This document shows, piece after piece, positions 7,957 through 21,444 of a DNA stretch of 64,000 bases (position 1 is the stretch's first letter; every line of letters begins with the position of its first letter). Both the position numbers and the translations under genes were made by a program. Source of the DNA: Streptomyces aculeolatus (GTDB taxonomy: Bacteria; Actinomycetota; Actinomycetes; Streptomycetales; Streptomycetaceae); NCBI RefSeq assembly GCF_020400605.1, contig NZ_JAINRD010000001.1:124001-188000 (forward strand), given 5' to 3'. Below the pieces are notes generated by a model. The model was not told the origin of the DNA, did not search any database, and saw only the letters and a program-made list of their open reading frames with translations.

Positions 7957-9450
7957 CTACTGCCGCCAGTTCTGCTGCGGCGGCGGAGGCGGTTGCGGCG
8001 GCCGGCCGTCCCCGTAGGGCTGCCCGCCGTACGGCGGGCCCACCGGCCCGTTCCCGTACGCGCCCGGCGCCGTCTGCGTGTCCTCACCCGCGACCCGCGG
8101 GCCGACCGCCGCGGCCGGCACCTGCCGGCGCCGCGCCAGGAGCGTCCACAGCCCCAGGCCCACCAGCAGCAGCACGCCCGCGCCGATCCCCGCGATCGCC
8201 AGGATCTTCTTCCCGGCACCGTCGCCGTCCTCGCCGGCCGCCGTGCCCTTCGCCGCCGTGTCGCGGTCGTCGTCGGTCACCCCGAACCCGGCCGCGGCCG
8301 CGTCCCCGTCGTACGCCGGGCCCTCCTGGGGCTCGCCCTTGATCGTCGTCCGCAGCTCCACCGGCACCGGGCCGTCCGCGAACTCGCCGACCTCCTCCGA
8401 CACGGTGACCGCGACGTAGTACCAGCCGGCGAAGCCCACGTTGCCGAAGTCGCGGTCGTAGACCGCGTAGCGGTTCTCGTACGCGATCGGGGGGCTCAGC
8501 GCCGGGATCGCCGCGGGGTCGTCGCCGTAGTACGTCTCGTCCGTGGAGGCGATGTAGCCGCGCGCCGGGTTGTAGAAGTCGACGCGCACCCCGTTGGAGG
8601 CGTACGCCGACTCGTCGCTCACCGGCGTCGTACCGAACTCGGTCTGCAGGAAGAGCTGCTGGCCCCAGTCCAGCGGCACCCGGTAGAAGTGCGTGTCACC
8701 CGGCCGGATCCGGTCCGTCCACACGCCGTGGTCGATGCCGACCGCGTCGTTGAACCCGGTGCCGCCCTCGCGCGGCTCCGCGTTGCCCGTGGGCGGGGGC
8801 GGCTGCTTCGTGGGGACCGACTCGGGGTCGGGCGGGGTCGTGGAACCCGCCTTCGCCAGCGGCGGCTCCTCCATGAAGCGCAGCTCCAGCGACCAGTCCT
8901 CCGGGGTGGAGGTCGCCTCGCTGACGCGGGTGACGATGAGGTTGTAGACGCCGGGCTCCTGGCAGGGCCCGTCGGGCTGGGCCACGCGCCAGACGTAGTT
9001 GGCGATCGGGCGGGCGCCGCCGTCCGCACGGAATTCGGCGTCGGAGTTGCTGCACCGCTCGCCGCCCTTGCTCTCCAGCTCCAGCTCGATGCCGTCGCCG
9101 TACGCGACCTTGGCGCCCGGCTCCGGCGCGGCGACGGCGGATATCCAGGCATTGGACTTCGCGTCGAGCGTGACGCTGTAGTAGAGCTTGTCGCCGGGGG
9201 CGAGGGAGTCGGAGTACGTCTTGCCGGCCTCCACCTTCTCGCCGCCGGTGCTGCTCTCGGCGCCCTCGATGGGCACGGCGTCCTTCGCGGGCCGGTACTC
9301 GTGCCCGTCCGCCGGCTTGTCGGCGGGCGCCGCCGGGGCCCCCGCGGGCGCCGCCGCGGCGGGAGCCGCCGCCGGCAGCGCGGCCAGCACGCCCAGCGCG
9401 CCCACCGCCAGCGCCGCGGCCGGGCCCGCCTTCGTTCGCGTTCTCACCAT
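7957..9450 (-). CDS. secreted membrane-anchored protein, paralogue of adjacent VWA protein
   Basis: A 497-residue protein with a signal peptide (about 1-38), a large extracellular region, one membrane segment near residues 415-437 (ILAIAGIGAGVLLLVGLGLW) and a Pro/Gly-rich cytoplasmic tail. The extracellular part matches the C-terminal half of the upstream neighbour: both contain VAYGDGIELEL and a GGTGFNDA...GVW.D...FY.V...WGQQL block. It has no VWA domain. Its start overlaps the end of the neighbour by 7 bases, so the pair is one operon and likely one complex. I recognise no enzyme motif; function unknown. Confidence 0.85.
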   Translation of the reverse strand: MVRTRTKAGPAAALAVGALGVLAALPAAAPAAAAPAGAPAAPADKPADGHEYRPAKDAVPIEGAESSTGGEKVEAGKTYSDSLAPGDKLYYSVTLDAKSNAWISAVAAPEPGAKVAYGDGIELELESKGGERCSNSDAEFRADGGARPIANYVWRVAQPDGPCQEPGVYNLIVTRVSEATSTPEDWSLELRFMEEPPLAKAGSTTPPDPESVPTKQPPPPTGNAEPREGGTGFNDAVGIDHGVWTDRIRPGDTHFYRVPLDWGQQLFLQTEFGTTPVSDESAYASNGVRVDFYNPARGYIASTDETYYGDDPAAIPALSPPIAYENRYAVYDRDFGNVGFAGWYYVAVTVSEEVGEFADGPVPVELRTTIKGEPQEGPAYDGDAAAAGFGVTDDDRDTAAKGTAAGEDGDGAGKKILAIAGIGAGVLLLVGLGLWTLLARRRQVPAAAVGPRVAGEDTQTAPGAYGNGPVGPPYGGQPYGDGRPPQPPPPPQQNWRQ

Positions 9451-11444
9451 CCACCCCTCATACCGTTGCCTGCCGCTGCTGCCGACGCCGCCGCCGCCCG
9501 CTTCCGGTTGCGTACGCTCACGAACGCGACCCCCGCGCCGACGACCAGCACGCCTCCCGCGATCCCGCCGGCGAGCGGCAGGACGGAGTCCGATGATTCC
9601 CCGTCCGCCCCCGCCCGCGCATCATCCTTCCCGCCGCCGTCGCCGTCACCGTCGCCCTTGCCGTCCGCGACGGCCGGCGCCCCGTGCCGCGGGCCGGACT
9701 TCTCCTCGCCCAGCACGTCGACGCGCAGGACGACGCCGATGGCCGTGTTCTCCGCGAACCGCGCGGCGTCGGGCCCCAGCGAGACCGACAGGTAGTACTC
9801 GCCGCCGCGGCGCACGGGCACGACCTCGGTGGCGGTCTCGTAGCGGTTCGTCCAGCTGACCGGCACCGTACCGAGGTCGGAGGCGACGGGTTCACCGTAG
9901 TACCGCTGGGTGCTGCTGAACGGGCCGTCGCCGACGAGTGCGCGGCCGGGCGTGTAGAGGTCGGTGTCGGCGAAGCTGGAGACGCCCGCGGCGCCGTCGA
10001 GCGTGGGCTCGTTGGCGAACTCGACGCGGTAGCGGAGCTGCTGGCCCCAGCCGACGTCGACCTTGTAGAAGCGCATCTGCGCGGGCAGCAGTTCGTCGCG
10101 CCAGACGCCGGGGCCGAGGGCCTCGGCGTCGTTGAAGCCGGTGCCGCCGGTGATGTCCTCCGGCTCGGCGGTGGGCAGTTCCGCACCTGCGTCGCCGGCC
10201 GGGCCGTAGTCGGTCTCGGACTGCGCGGGGGTGACGTCCGCGGCGAGCGGTTCCTCCTGGCCGAAGGCCAGCTCCAGCGGCCAGCGGGCCTGGTCGGAGG
10301 TGGTGTCGCTGGTGCGGTGGACGCTCAGCAGGTACCGCCCGGCGGCGTCGCAGGGCTCGCCGCCCTCGGCGCTGGGGATGCGGCTGACGGCGTTGGTCAG
10401 CGGCTGCGCGCCCTCGTCCTGCTCGAAGCGGTCCCGCTGGGCGTCGCACCGGGTGTCGTAGTCGTCGGTGGCGTGCAGCTCCAGCTCGATGCCGTCCCCG
10501 TACGCGACGGGCACACCCGGCTGCGGCACGGCGGTGACGCCGAAGTCGGCGGCGGACCCGGCGTCCAGCTCGGCGGCGTACCACTTGGTCTCGCCGGCGC
10601 CGATGCTGTCGAGGTACTGGCCGGGCGCGATGTCCGCGGCGCCCCTGCGGGCGAGCCCGCCCTCGACGGGGTCGCCGCGGAAGCGGTAGCCGTCGGCGGA
10701 GAGCCGGGCGGCGCGCTGGAGCTGCCGGGCGAGCGCGTCGGCGTCGGGGGCGTCGTAGTACGCGCCGTGGCCCTTCTCCGCGATGCACTTCAGCTCGTCC
10801 CGCGCCTTGCCGCCGACCTGGAAGCCGACCGTGTCGATGCGCAGGGCGCCGAAGGCGCCGCCGGTCTCGCCGAGTTGCTCCGCGACCTCGCAGGGGTCGG
10901 GGGTGCCGCAGCTGTCCTCGCCGTCCGAGACGAGGAGGATGGAGCGGTGGCCGAGGGCGCCGGGCGGACGCTCGGGGAGGTCCCGGGCGGCCTGCTGGAG
11001 GGCGTAACCGATCGGGGTATCGCCCTTCGGCTTCACACCTGCTACGGCATCCTTGATGGCGCCCCGGTCCAACTCCTCGACGGGCACGGCGAGGCGGGTA
11101 TCCGTGCAACCGCTGGTGCGGTCGGCGCCGTAGACGCGCAGGCCCGTCGGATAGCGGTCGGGCAGGGCGTCGACGACGGTGCCGACGGCCTCGCGGGCGG
11201 ACTCGATACGGGTGGCGCCGGAGCCGTCGTCGTCGGCCATGGAGCCGGAGGAGTCCAGCACCATGACCAGGCCGCCGCCGGTCGGCGCCCGCTCAGCGGG
11301 TACGGCAGGCGCGGCGGGTGTCGCCGGTGCGGCGGGTGCGGCGGTCGCCGCCGGCAGCGGGCCGGCGGCCAGCGCGGCGCCGAGCACCGCGGCCACGCCC
11401 GCGTACACGGACCGTCCGCCGGGGCCGTGAAGTGGTCGTCCCAT
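9444..11444 (-). CDS. VWA-domain secreted, membrane-anchored protein
   Basis: A 666-residue protein with a signal peptide (about 1-36), a von Willebrand A domain (about 55-250) with an intact metal-binding DSSGS motif at 64-68 and a conserved GDTPIG threonine, then a second extracellular region shared with the following gene (YGDGIELEL, GGTGFNDA, WGQQL), and a C-terminal membrane segment at about 625-647 with a short basic tail. VWA domains with this motif bind ligands through a divalent metal. Paired Cys residues in the VWA part suggest disulphides. It overlaps the downstream paralogue. The partner or ligand is not evident. Confidence 0.87.
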   Translation of the reverse strand: MGRPLHGPGGRSVYAGVAAVLGAALAAGPLPAATAAPAAPATPAAPAVPAERAPTGGGLVMVLDSSGSMADDDGSGATRIESAREAVGTVVDALPDRYPTGLRVYGADRTSGCTDTRLAVPVEELDRGAIKDAVAGVKPKGDTPIGYALQQAARDLPERPPGALGHRSILLVSDGEDSCGTPDPCEVAEQLGETGGAFGALRIDTVGFQVGGKARDELKCIAEKGHGAYYDAPDADALARQLQRAARLSADGYRFRGDPVEGGLARRGAADIAPGQYLDSIGAGETKWYAAELDAGSAADFGVTAVPQPGVPVAYGDGIELELHATDDYDTRCDAQRDRFEQDEGAQPLTNAVSRIPSAEGGEPCDAAGRYLLSVHRTSDTTSDQARWPLELAFGQEEPLAADVTPAQSETDYGPAGDAGAELPTAEPEDITGGTGFNDAEALGPGVWRDELLPAQMRFYKVDVGWGQQLRYRVEFANEPTLDGAAGVSSFADTDLYTPGRALVGDGPFSSTQRYYGEPVASDLGTVPVSWTNRYETATEVVPVRRGGEYYLSVSLGPDAARFAENTAIGVVLRVDVLGEEKSGPRHGAPAVADGKGDGDGDGGGKDDARAGADGESSDSVLPLAGGIAGGVLVVGAGVAFVSVRNRKRAAAASAAAAGNGMRGGW

Positions 11445-11598
11445 GACATGTCCCCCTCGTTCTCTGCCATGTGCTCATGCACCGTAAAACGTGTGCAGTA
11501 GCAAATAACAGGGGACGTGCGTCACGGTCGTGCAACAGGGCTCCGGTCATGCCGAGGCCCCAGCCGCACCGCCGCGCAAGCGGCGGGGCCGGGGCCCA

Positions 11599-11623
11599 GG
11601 ACCGACCCGCAAAGGGGCGGTCC
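11599..11623 (-). terminator. possible terminator after the DLW-39 gene
   Basis: A 10-bp stem with one mismatch (GGACCGACCC / GGGGCGGTCC, 5-nt loop) lies 20 bases beyond the stop of the small DLW-39 gene. No T-run follows. Confidence 0.35.
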
Positions 11624-11642
11624 CGCTCGGGACTCTCGCGTC

Positions 11643-11777
11643 TCAGACGCCCGAAGAGGAGGGCACCGAGTCGGTGGCCTCCGTCCACAGGTCTTGCTCG
11701 GCGCGATCCGCCTGAATCTGGCGGTACACGAGAAGCCCGCCCAGAGCGGCCAATGCGATCAGGAACAGCTTCTTCAC
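11643..11777 (-). CDS. DLW-39 family small protein
   Basis: A 44-residue protein (VKKLFLIALAALGGLLVYRQ...) with one N-terminal hydrophobic segment (about 3-18) and a charged tail holding the family signature QDLWTEATDSV. It belongs to the small actinobacterial DLW-39 family, commonly encoded near gyrA; function unknown. The GTG at 11777 is preferred over an ATG at 11843 because homologues begin at KKLxLIALA, and a purine-rich AAGGACGAGGTAGC stretch precedes it on the minus strand. It diverges from the MFS transporter gene. Confidence 0.85.
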   Translation of the reverse strand: MKKLFLIALAALGGLLVYRQIQADRAEQDLWTEATDSVPSSSGV

Positions 11778-11855
11778 CGCGCTACCTCGTCCTTCCAGAG
11801 ACATTGGACTACGACGCCCGATGATACACAGCGCAAACGACACCGGAGCGGGCTC

Positions 11856-11893
11856 AGGACCGTGGCACTAGGACCGCTCTAGGACCAAGGTCC
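11856..11893. promoter_or_regulatory. AGGACC repeats upstream of the MFS gene
   Basis: Three direct AGGACC units at 11856, 11870 and 11881, the last forming an inverted repeat GGACC-AA-GGTCC (11882-11893), lie in the divergent region before the MFS gene. This is the kind of layout a repressor of an efflux gene would use, but no regulator gene is adjacent, so a role is inferred only. Confidence 0.35.
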
Positions 11894-11946
11894 CCGGCCC
11901 GGTTCCATCCGGCGCCCGATCCGCACGCACCCCTCGGGCGCGCACG

Positions 11947-13488
11947 ATGGCGCTCATGACCACGCCCGACGCCACCGGTACGACAGACACCGCCGACGCA
12001 GCCGACACCGCCGACACGACGCACACCGCCGAGCCGGCCGGTCCGACCGGGAGCCCGCGGTCCCGCGCCCCCGCCGCCGCACCGGCGGGTGCGGCACTCC
12101 CGGGGCGGCTCTGGCCGGTGCTGCTCGCCTCGTACATCGGCCAGTTCCTCGTCGTCCTCGACGTCTCCGTCGTCAACGTGGCCCTGCCCAGCATGCGCGA
12201 CGACCTCGCCCTCAGCGGCACCGCGCTGCAGTGGGTCGTCAACGGCTACGCCCTCACCTTCGCCGGCTTCCTGCTCCTGGGCGGCCGGCTCTCCGACCTC
12301 TTCGGCCCCAAGCGCGTCTACCTCGCGGGCCTCGGCCTCTTCGCCGCCGCCAGCCTCGCCGGCGGCCTGGCGCAGAACGACGCCCTGCTCATCGCCGCCC
12401 GCGCCGCCCAGGGCATCGGCGCCGCGTTCCTCGCGCCCGTCACCCTCTCCCTGCTGACCCGGGCCCTGCCCGAGGGCGCCGCCCGCACCCGGGCCATCGC
12501 CGCCTGGACGGCGGTCGGCGCCGCCGGGGGCGCCACCGGCGGGCTCATCGGCGGCGTGCTCACCGACCTGGCGTCGTGGCGCTGGGTGCTGCTGATCAAC
12601 GTGCCGATCGGCGTCGCCGTCGGCGCCGTCGTCCTGCTCTGGCTGCGCGAGCAGCACCGTGGCGCCGAGCGCCCCGCCCTGGACCTCCCCGGCGCCGTGC
12701 TCGTCACCGGCGGCGTCGGCGCCGTGGCGTACGGCATCACCGAGACCGAGTCGGCCGGCTGGACCGCCGGCTCCGCGCTGCTGCCGGTGCTGGCCGGGCT
12801 CGCGGCGCTGGCGGGCTTCGTGGCCGTGGAGGCGCGCTCCGCGCAGCCGCTGATGCCGCTGCGGCTCTTCCGCATCCGCGCGGTGGCCGTCGGCAACGTC
12901 GTCACGCTCGTCAGCATGGTCGGCGGCTTCGCGATGTGGTACTTCCTCACCCTCTACATGCAGACGGTCCTCGGCTACAGCGCCATCCGCACCGGCCTGG
13001 CCTTCCTCCCGCACACCGCCGCGCTCATCCTCGCCTCCCAGTTCGCGCCCCGGCTCACGGCCCGCTTCGGCAGCCGCACGATGACGGTCGTGGGCGGGCT
13101 GCTCACGGCCGGCGGGTTCCTGTGGCAGGCCGCGGTGCTGGACACGGACGGCACGTTCGCCTCCGCCATCCTCGGTCCGGCACTGCCGATGGCCGCGGGC
13201 ATGGCCGTACTGATGGCGCTGCTCACCGACGTCTCCACCTCGGGCGTCGGCGAGCGGGACGCCGGCGGCGTCTCCGGCCTGGTCAACACCTCCCGCCAGA
13301 TCGGCGCGGTACTGGGTCTGGCGATCCTCGGCGCGGTCGCCTCCGGCGGGGCCGGCGGCCCCGAGGACGGCTACGCCCGCGCCTTCCTGGCCGCCGGCGT
13401 CATCACCGCCGCCTCGATGCTCCTGGTCCCCTTCCTCCCCCGGCCGGGCAAGCGGACCCGGTCCGTCACCGGGCCCGTACCCGCATGA
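11947..13488 (+). CDS. MFS transporter, DHA2 (14-TM drug efflux) family
   Basis: A 513-residue transporter. After a Thr/Ala-rich tail of about 50 residues comes the first membrane helix with the DHA2 signature LDVSVVNVALPSM, then the MFS motif A (GGRLSDLFGPKRVYLAG) and about fourteen hydrophobic segments, as in EmrB/QacA exporters that use the proton gradient to expel drugs. The start may be ATG 11947 or ATG 11956 (MTTPDATG); neither has a strong ribosome site. It stands alone between the DLW-39 gene and tRNA-Ile and is followed by a perfect 20-bp terminator. The substrate cannot be deduced. Confidence 0.92.
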   Translation: MALMTTPDATGTTDTADAADTADTTHTAEPAGPTGSPRSRAPAAAPAGAALPGRLWPVLLASYIGQFLVVLDVSVVNVALPSMRDDLALSGTALQWVVNGYALTFAGFLLLGGRLSDLFGPKRVYLAGLGLFAAASLAGGLAQNDALLIAARAAQGIGAAFLAPVTLSLLTRALPEGAARTRAIAAWTAVGAAGGATGGLIGGVLTDLASWRWVLLINVPIGVAVGAVVLLWLREQHRGAERPALDLPGAVLVTGGVGAVAYGITETESAGWTAGSALLPVLAGLAALAGFVAVEARSAQPLMPLRLFRIRAVAVGNVVTLVSMVGGFAMWYFLTLYMQTVLGYSAIRTGLAFLPHTAALILASQFAPRLTARFGSRTMTVVGGLLTAGGFLWQAAVLDTDGTFASAILGPALPMAAGMAVLMALLTDVSTSGVGERDAGGVSGLVNTSRQIGAVLGLAILGAVASGGAGGPEDGYARAFLAAGVITAASMLLVPFLPRPGKRTRSVTGPVPA

Positions 13489-13492
13489 CAAA

Positions 13493-13533
13493 GGCGAAGG
13501 GCGCCTCCTCGTCACGAGGAGGCGCCCTTCGCC
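13493..13533. terminator. bidirectional terminator, perfect 20-bp stem
   Basis: A perfect 20-bp inverted repeat (arms 13493-13512 and 13514-13533, one central base) starts five bases after the MFS stop codon and lies just beyond the 3' end of the opposing tRNA gene, so it can stop transcription from both sides. Confidence 0.9.
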
Positions 13534-13541
13534 ATTTCCGG

Positions 13542-13615
13542 TGCGGCTACCAGGACTTGAACCTGGGGCCTCATCCTTATCAGGGATGCGCTCTAACCGA
13601 CTGAGCTATAGCCGC
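13542..13615 (-). tRNA. tRNA-Ile (GAT anticodon)
   Basis: The minus strand folds into a complete cloverleaf of 74 nt: acceptor GCGGCTA / TAGCCGC, D-arm GCTC / GAGC, anticodon arm CATCC-CTGATAA-GGATG with anticodon GAT, and T-arm CCAGG-TTCAAGT-CCTGG. All stems pair perfectly. The discriminator is A; the next bases are CCG, so the CCA end is not encoded and must be added by the CCA enzyme (a gene for which is at 44083). Confidence 0.97.
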
Positions 13616-13683
13616 GCGCTGCACAGAGATTACCCCACCGCCGAGCCGCGGCCCAAATCGATAGCGGGAGTACCCGGCGGGCG

Positions 13684-14460
13684 CTACTCGTCCTCCGCCA
13701 GCGTGACCTCGATGCCGCCGACGAAGCCGGCGGAGAGGTTGTAGATGAACGCGCCCAGCGTCGCCAGCGCCGTGGCGAGGACCACGTCGATCAGCGCCAC
13801 CACCGCCGTGAACCCGACCACCCGGGGCAGCGACAGGAACGACTCCAGGTCGAAGCCGGCCGAGTCGTCCGAGCCGGTGGCCTCGCTGATCGTGCCGCCG
13901 ACCGTGCTGAAGACGCCCATCGCGTCCAGCACCATCCACAGCACCGTCACGGCCACGATCGTGCAGATGCCCAGCGCGATGGAGAGCAGGAAGCTGACCT
14001 TCATCACCGACCACGGGTCGGCCTTCGCCACCCGCAGCCGCGCCTTGCGGGTGCGGGGCACCGTGCGGGCGCCGGTACGCGACCTGCGTACGCCGGCGGC
14101 GGACTGCTGCGCCTGCTCGTACGCCTGGCCGCCGCGCCCCGCCGTGTGCCCGCCGCCCTGGCCCCCGGCACCCACACCGGCCGGCGGGGTGTACGCCTGC
14201 GGGGGGTGGTGCGGCGCCGGCGGGGCCGCGGGGCCGGCCGCCGGCGGGGGCATCGGGCCCTCGGGGGCGCTGTCGTACGTGTACGCGTGCCCCTGCGGGT
14301 CCGCCTCCGTGCCCCCGGCTCCCGGGGGAGCGGAGGCGCCGCGTCTGCGCCCGCGCCGGCCGCCGTGCCCGCCGCCGGCGTCGTCCGGACCGGGCGGGGG
14401 GTTCGGCTGCGCGTACCCCTCGGCCCTCGCCGGCCCGGCGCCGGCACCCGTTCCACTCAC
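13684..14460 (-). CDS. DUF3566 transmembrane protein
   Basis: A 258-residue protein: residues 1 to about 140 are Gly/Pro/Ala-rich and basic, and the conserved DUF3566 domain follows (VAKADPWSVMKVSFLLSIALG..., then two hydrophobic segments at about 150-172 and 212-235). It starts with GTG only three bases after the gyrA stop, so it is translated from the gyrA message. The same gene follows gyrA in other actinobacteria, including Mycobacterium; its role is unknown, with the C-terminal domain in the membrane and the disordered part probably cytoplasmic. Confidence 0.9.
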   Translation of the reverse strand: MSGTGAGAGPARAEGYAQPNPPPGPDDAGGGHGGRRGRRRGASAPPGAGGTEADPQGHAYTYDSAPEGPMPPPAAGPAAPPAPHHPPQAYTPPAGVGAGGQGGGHTAGRGGQAYEQAQQSAAGVRRSRTGARTVPRTRKARLRVAKADPWSVMKVSFLLSIALGICTIVAVTVLWMVLDAMGVFSTVGGTISEATGSDDSAGFDLESFLSLPRVVGFTAVVALIDVVLATALATLGAFIYNLSAGFVGGIEVTLAEDE

Positions 14461-14463
14461 GAC

Positions 14464-17091
<2,628 letters not shown>

Positions 17092-17140
17092 TGCGGGTCT
17101 TTTCTACCTTTTCGAAGAGGTCTCGAAGGCGGTCGGTCGC

Positions 17141-17189
17141 GCTCCCGGGCGGGGGAGCCCCCGGGAGCCCGGGCGGCGGCCGCCCGGGC
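17141..17189 (-). other. tandem GC hairpins between gyrB and gyrA
   Basis: Two adjacent inverted repeats occupy the gyrB-gyrA gap: 17141-17168 (9-bp arms GCTCCCGGG / CCCGGGAGC) and 17167-17189 (10-bp arms GCCCGGGCGG / CCGCCCGGGC, 3-nt loop). They could act as a partial terminator or RNA-processing structure that sets the gyrA:gyrB ratio; no experiment is implied. Confidence 0.6.
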
Positions 17190-17199
17190 AGGGGCCGAC

Positions 17200-19624
<2,425 letters not shown>

Positions 19625-20230
19625 CTACCCGTACGTGTCCCCGGGGCCCTGGCTGCCCGGCGCCCGCAGCGGCCCGAAACGCCGTCCGCCGCCCCCCGGA
19701 CCCACCACTTTGATCAGCTTCACCGTGCCGTGGCCCAGCTCCTCGTTCAGCCGCGCCACCAACTGCGGCGCCAGCAGCCGCAGCTGCGTCGCCCACGCCG
19801 TGGAGTCGCACGCCACCACGAGTACCCGCTCCTGCTCGTCGTACCGCTCGGGCGCGCAGTGCTGCGCCACCTCGGGACCGACGAGCTGCGGCCAGCGGCC
19901 CATCACACCGCCCACCGCCGCCGGAGCCTCCCAGCCGCGCTCGGTGATCAGCCGGCTCACCGCCGCGCCCAGCGGCAGCGGATCGCGGCCGTCGGCGCGG
20001 GCGCCCGAACGCAGCCCGCCGCCGCGGCGCGCCTGCCGGCGCTGCTGCGCCGCCGCACCCCGCGCGCGGGCCTCCGCGCGCGCCGCCCGCAGGGCCACGC
20101 GCGCCAAGTCGACCCCGGAAGGCTCGGGAGCGGCGGCGGAACCGGGAGACCCGGGGGCGCCGGGTGTGCCGGAGTCCGCGGGCGCGTCGGGGCTGCCGGC
20201 ACCTTCGGGACGTACGGGCTCCTCGCTCAT
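19625..20230 (-). CDS. DUF721 family protein (DciA-like)
   Basis: A 201-residue basic protein. A Gly/Ala/Arg-rich N-terminal half precedes a DUF721 domain (about 95-185: [70 protein letters not shown]). DUF721 proteins include DciA, which helps load the DnaB helicase in bacteria lacking DnaC; that role is inferred from the family. The ATG at 20230 overlaps the recF stop (ATGA), giving coupled translation, and the longer frame to 20473 lies inside recF. Its place in the dnaA-dnaN-recF-gyrB cluster fits a replication role. Confidence 0.9.
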   Translation of the reverse strand: MSEEPVRPEGAGSPDAPADSGTPGAPGSPGSAAAPEPSGVDLARVALRAARAEARARGAAAQQRRQARRGGGLRSGARADGRDPLPLGAAVSRLITERGWEAPAAVGGVMGRWPQLVGPEVAQHCAPERYDEQERVLVVACDSTAWATQLRLLAPQLVARLNEELGHGTVKLIKVVGPGGGGRRFGPLRAPGSQGPGDTYG

Positions 20231-21360
20231 CCGCGCTCCACCCGCCCGTCCGCCACCGTGAACCGCGCCCCCGCCAGCGCCCCCGGCACGTCCTCGGCCA
20301 CCGCCGCCGTCACGAGCACCTGCTCGCCCGGCGCCACCAGCTCCGCCAGCCGCTCCCGCCGCCGCGTGTCCAGCTCCGCGAACACGTCGTCCAGCACCAG
20401 CACCGGCTCGCCGCCGCCCTCGCCGCGCAGCAGCTCGTACGACGCGAGCCGCAGCGCCAGCGCGTACGACCACGACTCCCCGTGCGACGCATAGCCCTTC
20501 GCGGGCAGCTCACCCAGCTTCAGCACCAGGTCGTCGCGGTGCGGACCCACCAGCGTCACGCCCCGCTCGATCTCCTGCTTGCGCGCGTCCGCCATCGCCT
20601 CCAGCAGCAGCCCCGCGAACTCCTCGCGCGTGCGCGCCTCCGCGAACCGGTCGCCGGCCGGCGACCGGTACTCGAACGCCGCCGGGCCGCCGCCCGGCGC
20701 CACCTGCTCGTACGCCTTGTCCACCAGCGGCTGCAGCACGGCGATCAGCTCCAGCCGCTGCGCCAGCAACTCCGCCCCGGCGCGCGCCAGGTGCTGGTCC
20801 CACACGTCCAGCGTCGACAGATCGAGCTGCCGCCCGCCGTGCCGCCGCGCCATCGCGGCCGTCTTGAGCAGCGTGTTGCGCTGCTTGAGCACCCGGTCGT
20901 AGTCGCTGCGCACCCCCGCGAGGCGCGGTGCCCGTGCGGTGATCAGCTCGTCGAGGTAGCGGCGCCGCTGATCCGGGTCGCCCTTGACCAGCGCCAGGTC
21001 CTCCGGCGCGAACAGCACGGAGCGCAGCACGCCCAGCACGTCGCGCGGCCGTACCTGCGACGACCGGTTGAGCCGCGCGCGGTTCGCCTTGCCCGGGTTC
21101 AGCTCCAGCTCCACGAGCTGCTGCCGGCCGTCGTGCGTCACCGCGGCCCGCACCACCGCGCGCGCCGCGCCCATCCGCACCAGCGGGGCGTCCGCGGACA
21201 CCCGGTGGCTGCCCAGCGTGGCGAGATAGCCGACGGCCTCGACCAGGTTCGTCTTGCCCTGGCCGTTCGGTCCGACGAAGGCCGTCACCCCCGGGTCGAG
21301 GGGCACCTCCGCCCGCTCATACGAACGGAAGTCGGCCAGCGAGAGATGAGACACGTGCAT
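20227..21360 (-). CDS. recF: DNA replication and repair protein RecF
   Basis: A 377-residue SMC-like ATPase that helps load RecA at gaps. Walker A is GPNGQGKTN (about 30-38); the ABC-type signature region is [11 protein letters not shown]; Walker B is [12 protein letters not shown] near the C-terminus. Length and N-terminus ([19 protein letters not shown]) match the family. It is the third gene of the dnaN-gnd-recF-DUF721 series, and its stop overlaps the DUF721 start. Confidence 0.97.
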   Translation of the reverse strand: MHVSHLSLADFRSYERAEVPLDPGVTAFVGPNGQGKTNLVEAVGYLATLGSHRVSADAPLVRMGAARAVVRAAVTHDGRQQLVELELNPGKANRARLNRSSQVRPRDVLGVLRSVLFAPEDLALVKGDPDQRRRYLDELITARAPRLAGVRSDYDRVLKQRNTLLKTAAMARRHGGRQLDLSTLDVWDQHLARAGAELLAQRLELIAVLQPLVDKAYEQVAPGGGPAAFEYRSPAGDRFAEARTREEFAGLLLEAMADARKQEIERGVTLVGPHRDDLVLKLGELPAKGYASHGESWSYALALRLASYELLRGEGGGEPVLVLDDVFAELDTRRRERLAELVAPGEQVLVTAAVAEDVPGALAGARFTVADGRVERG

Positions 21361-21444
21361 GGCCCGACGCCGACCTCCCCAGGCACACGGCCGATTCAGC
21401 TTCAGCGAACAGCGGGCCGGCGCTGTGGCCGGCCGCCCGGCAGG

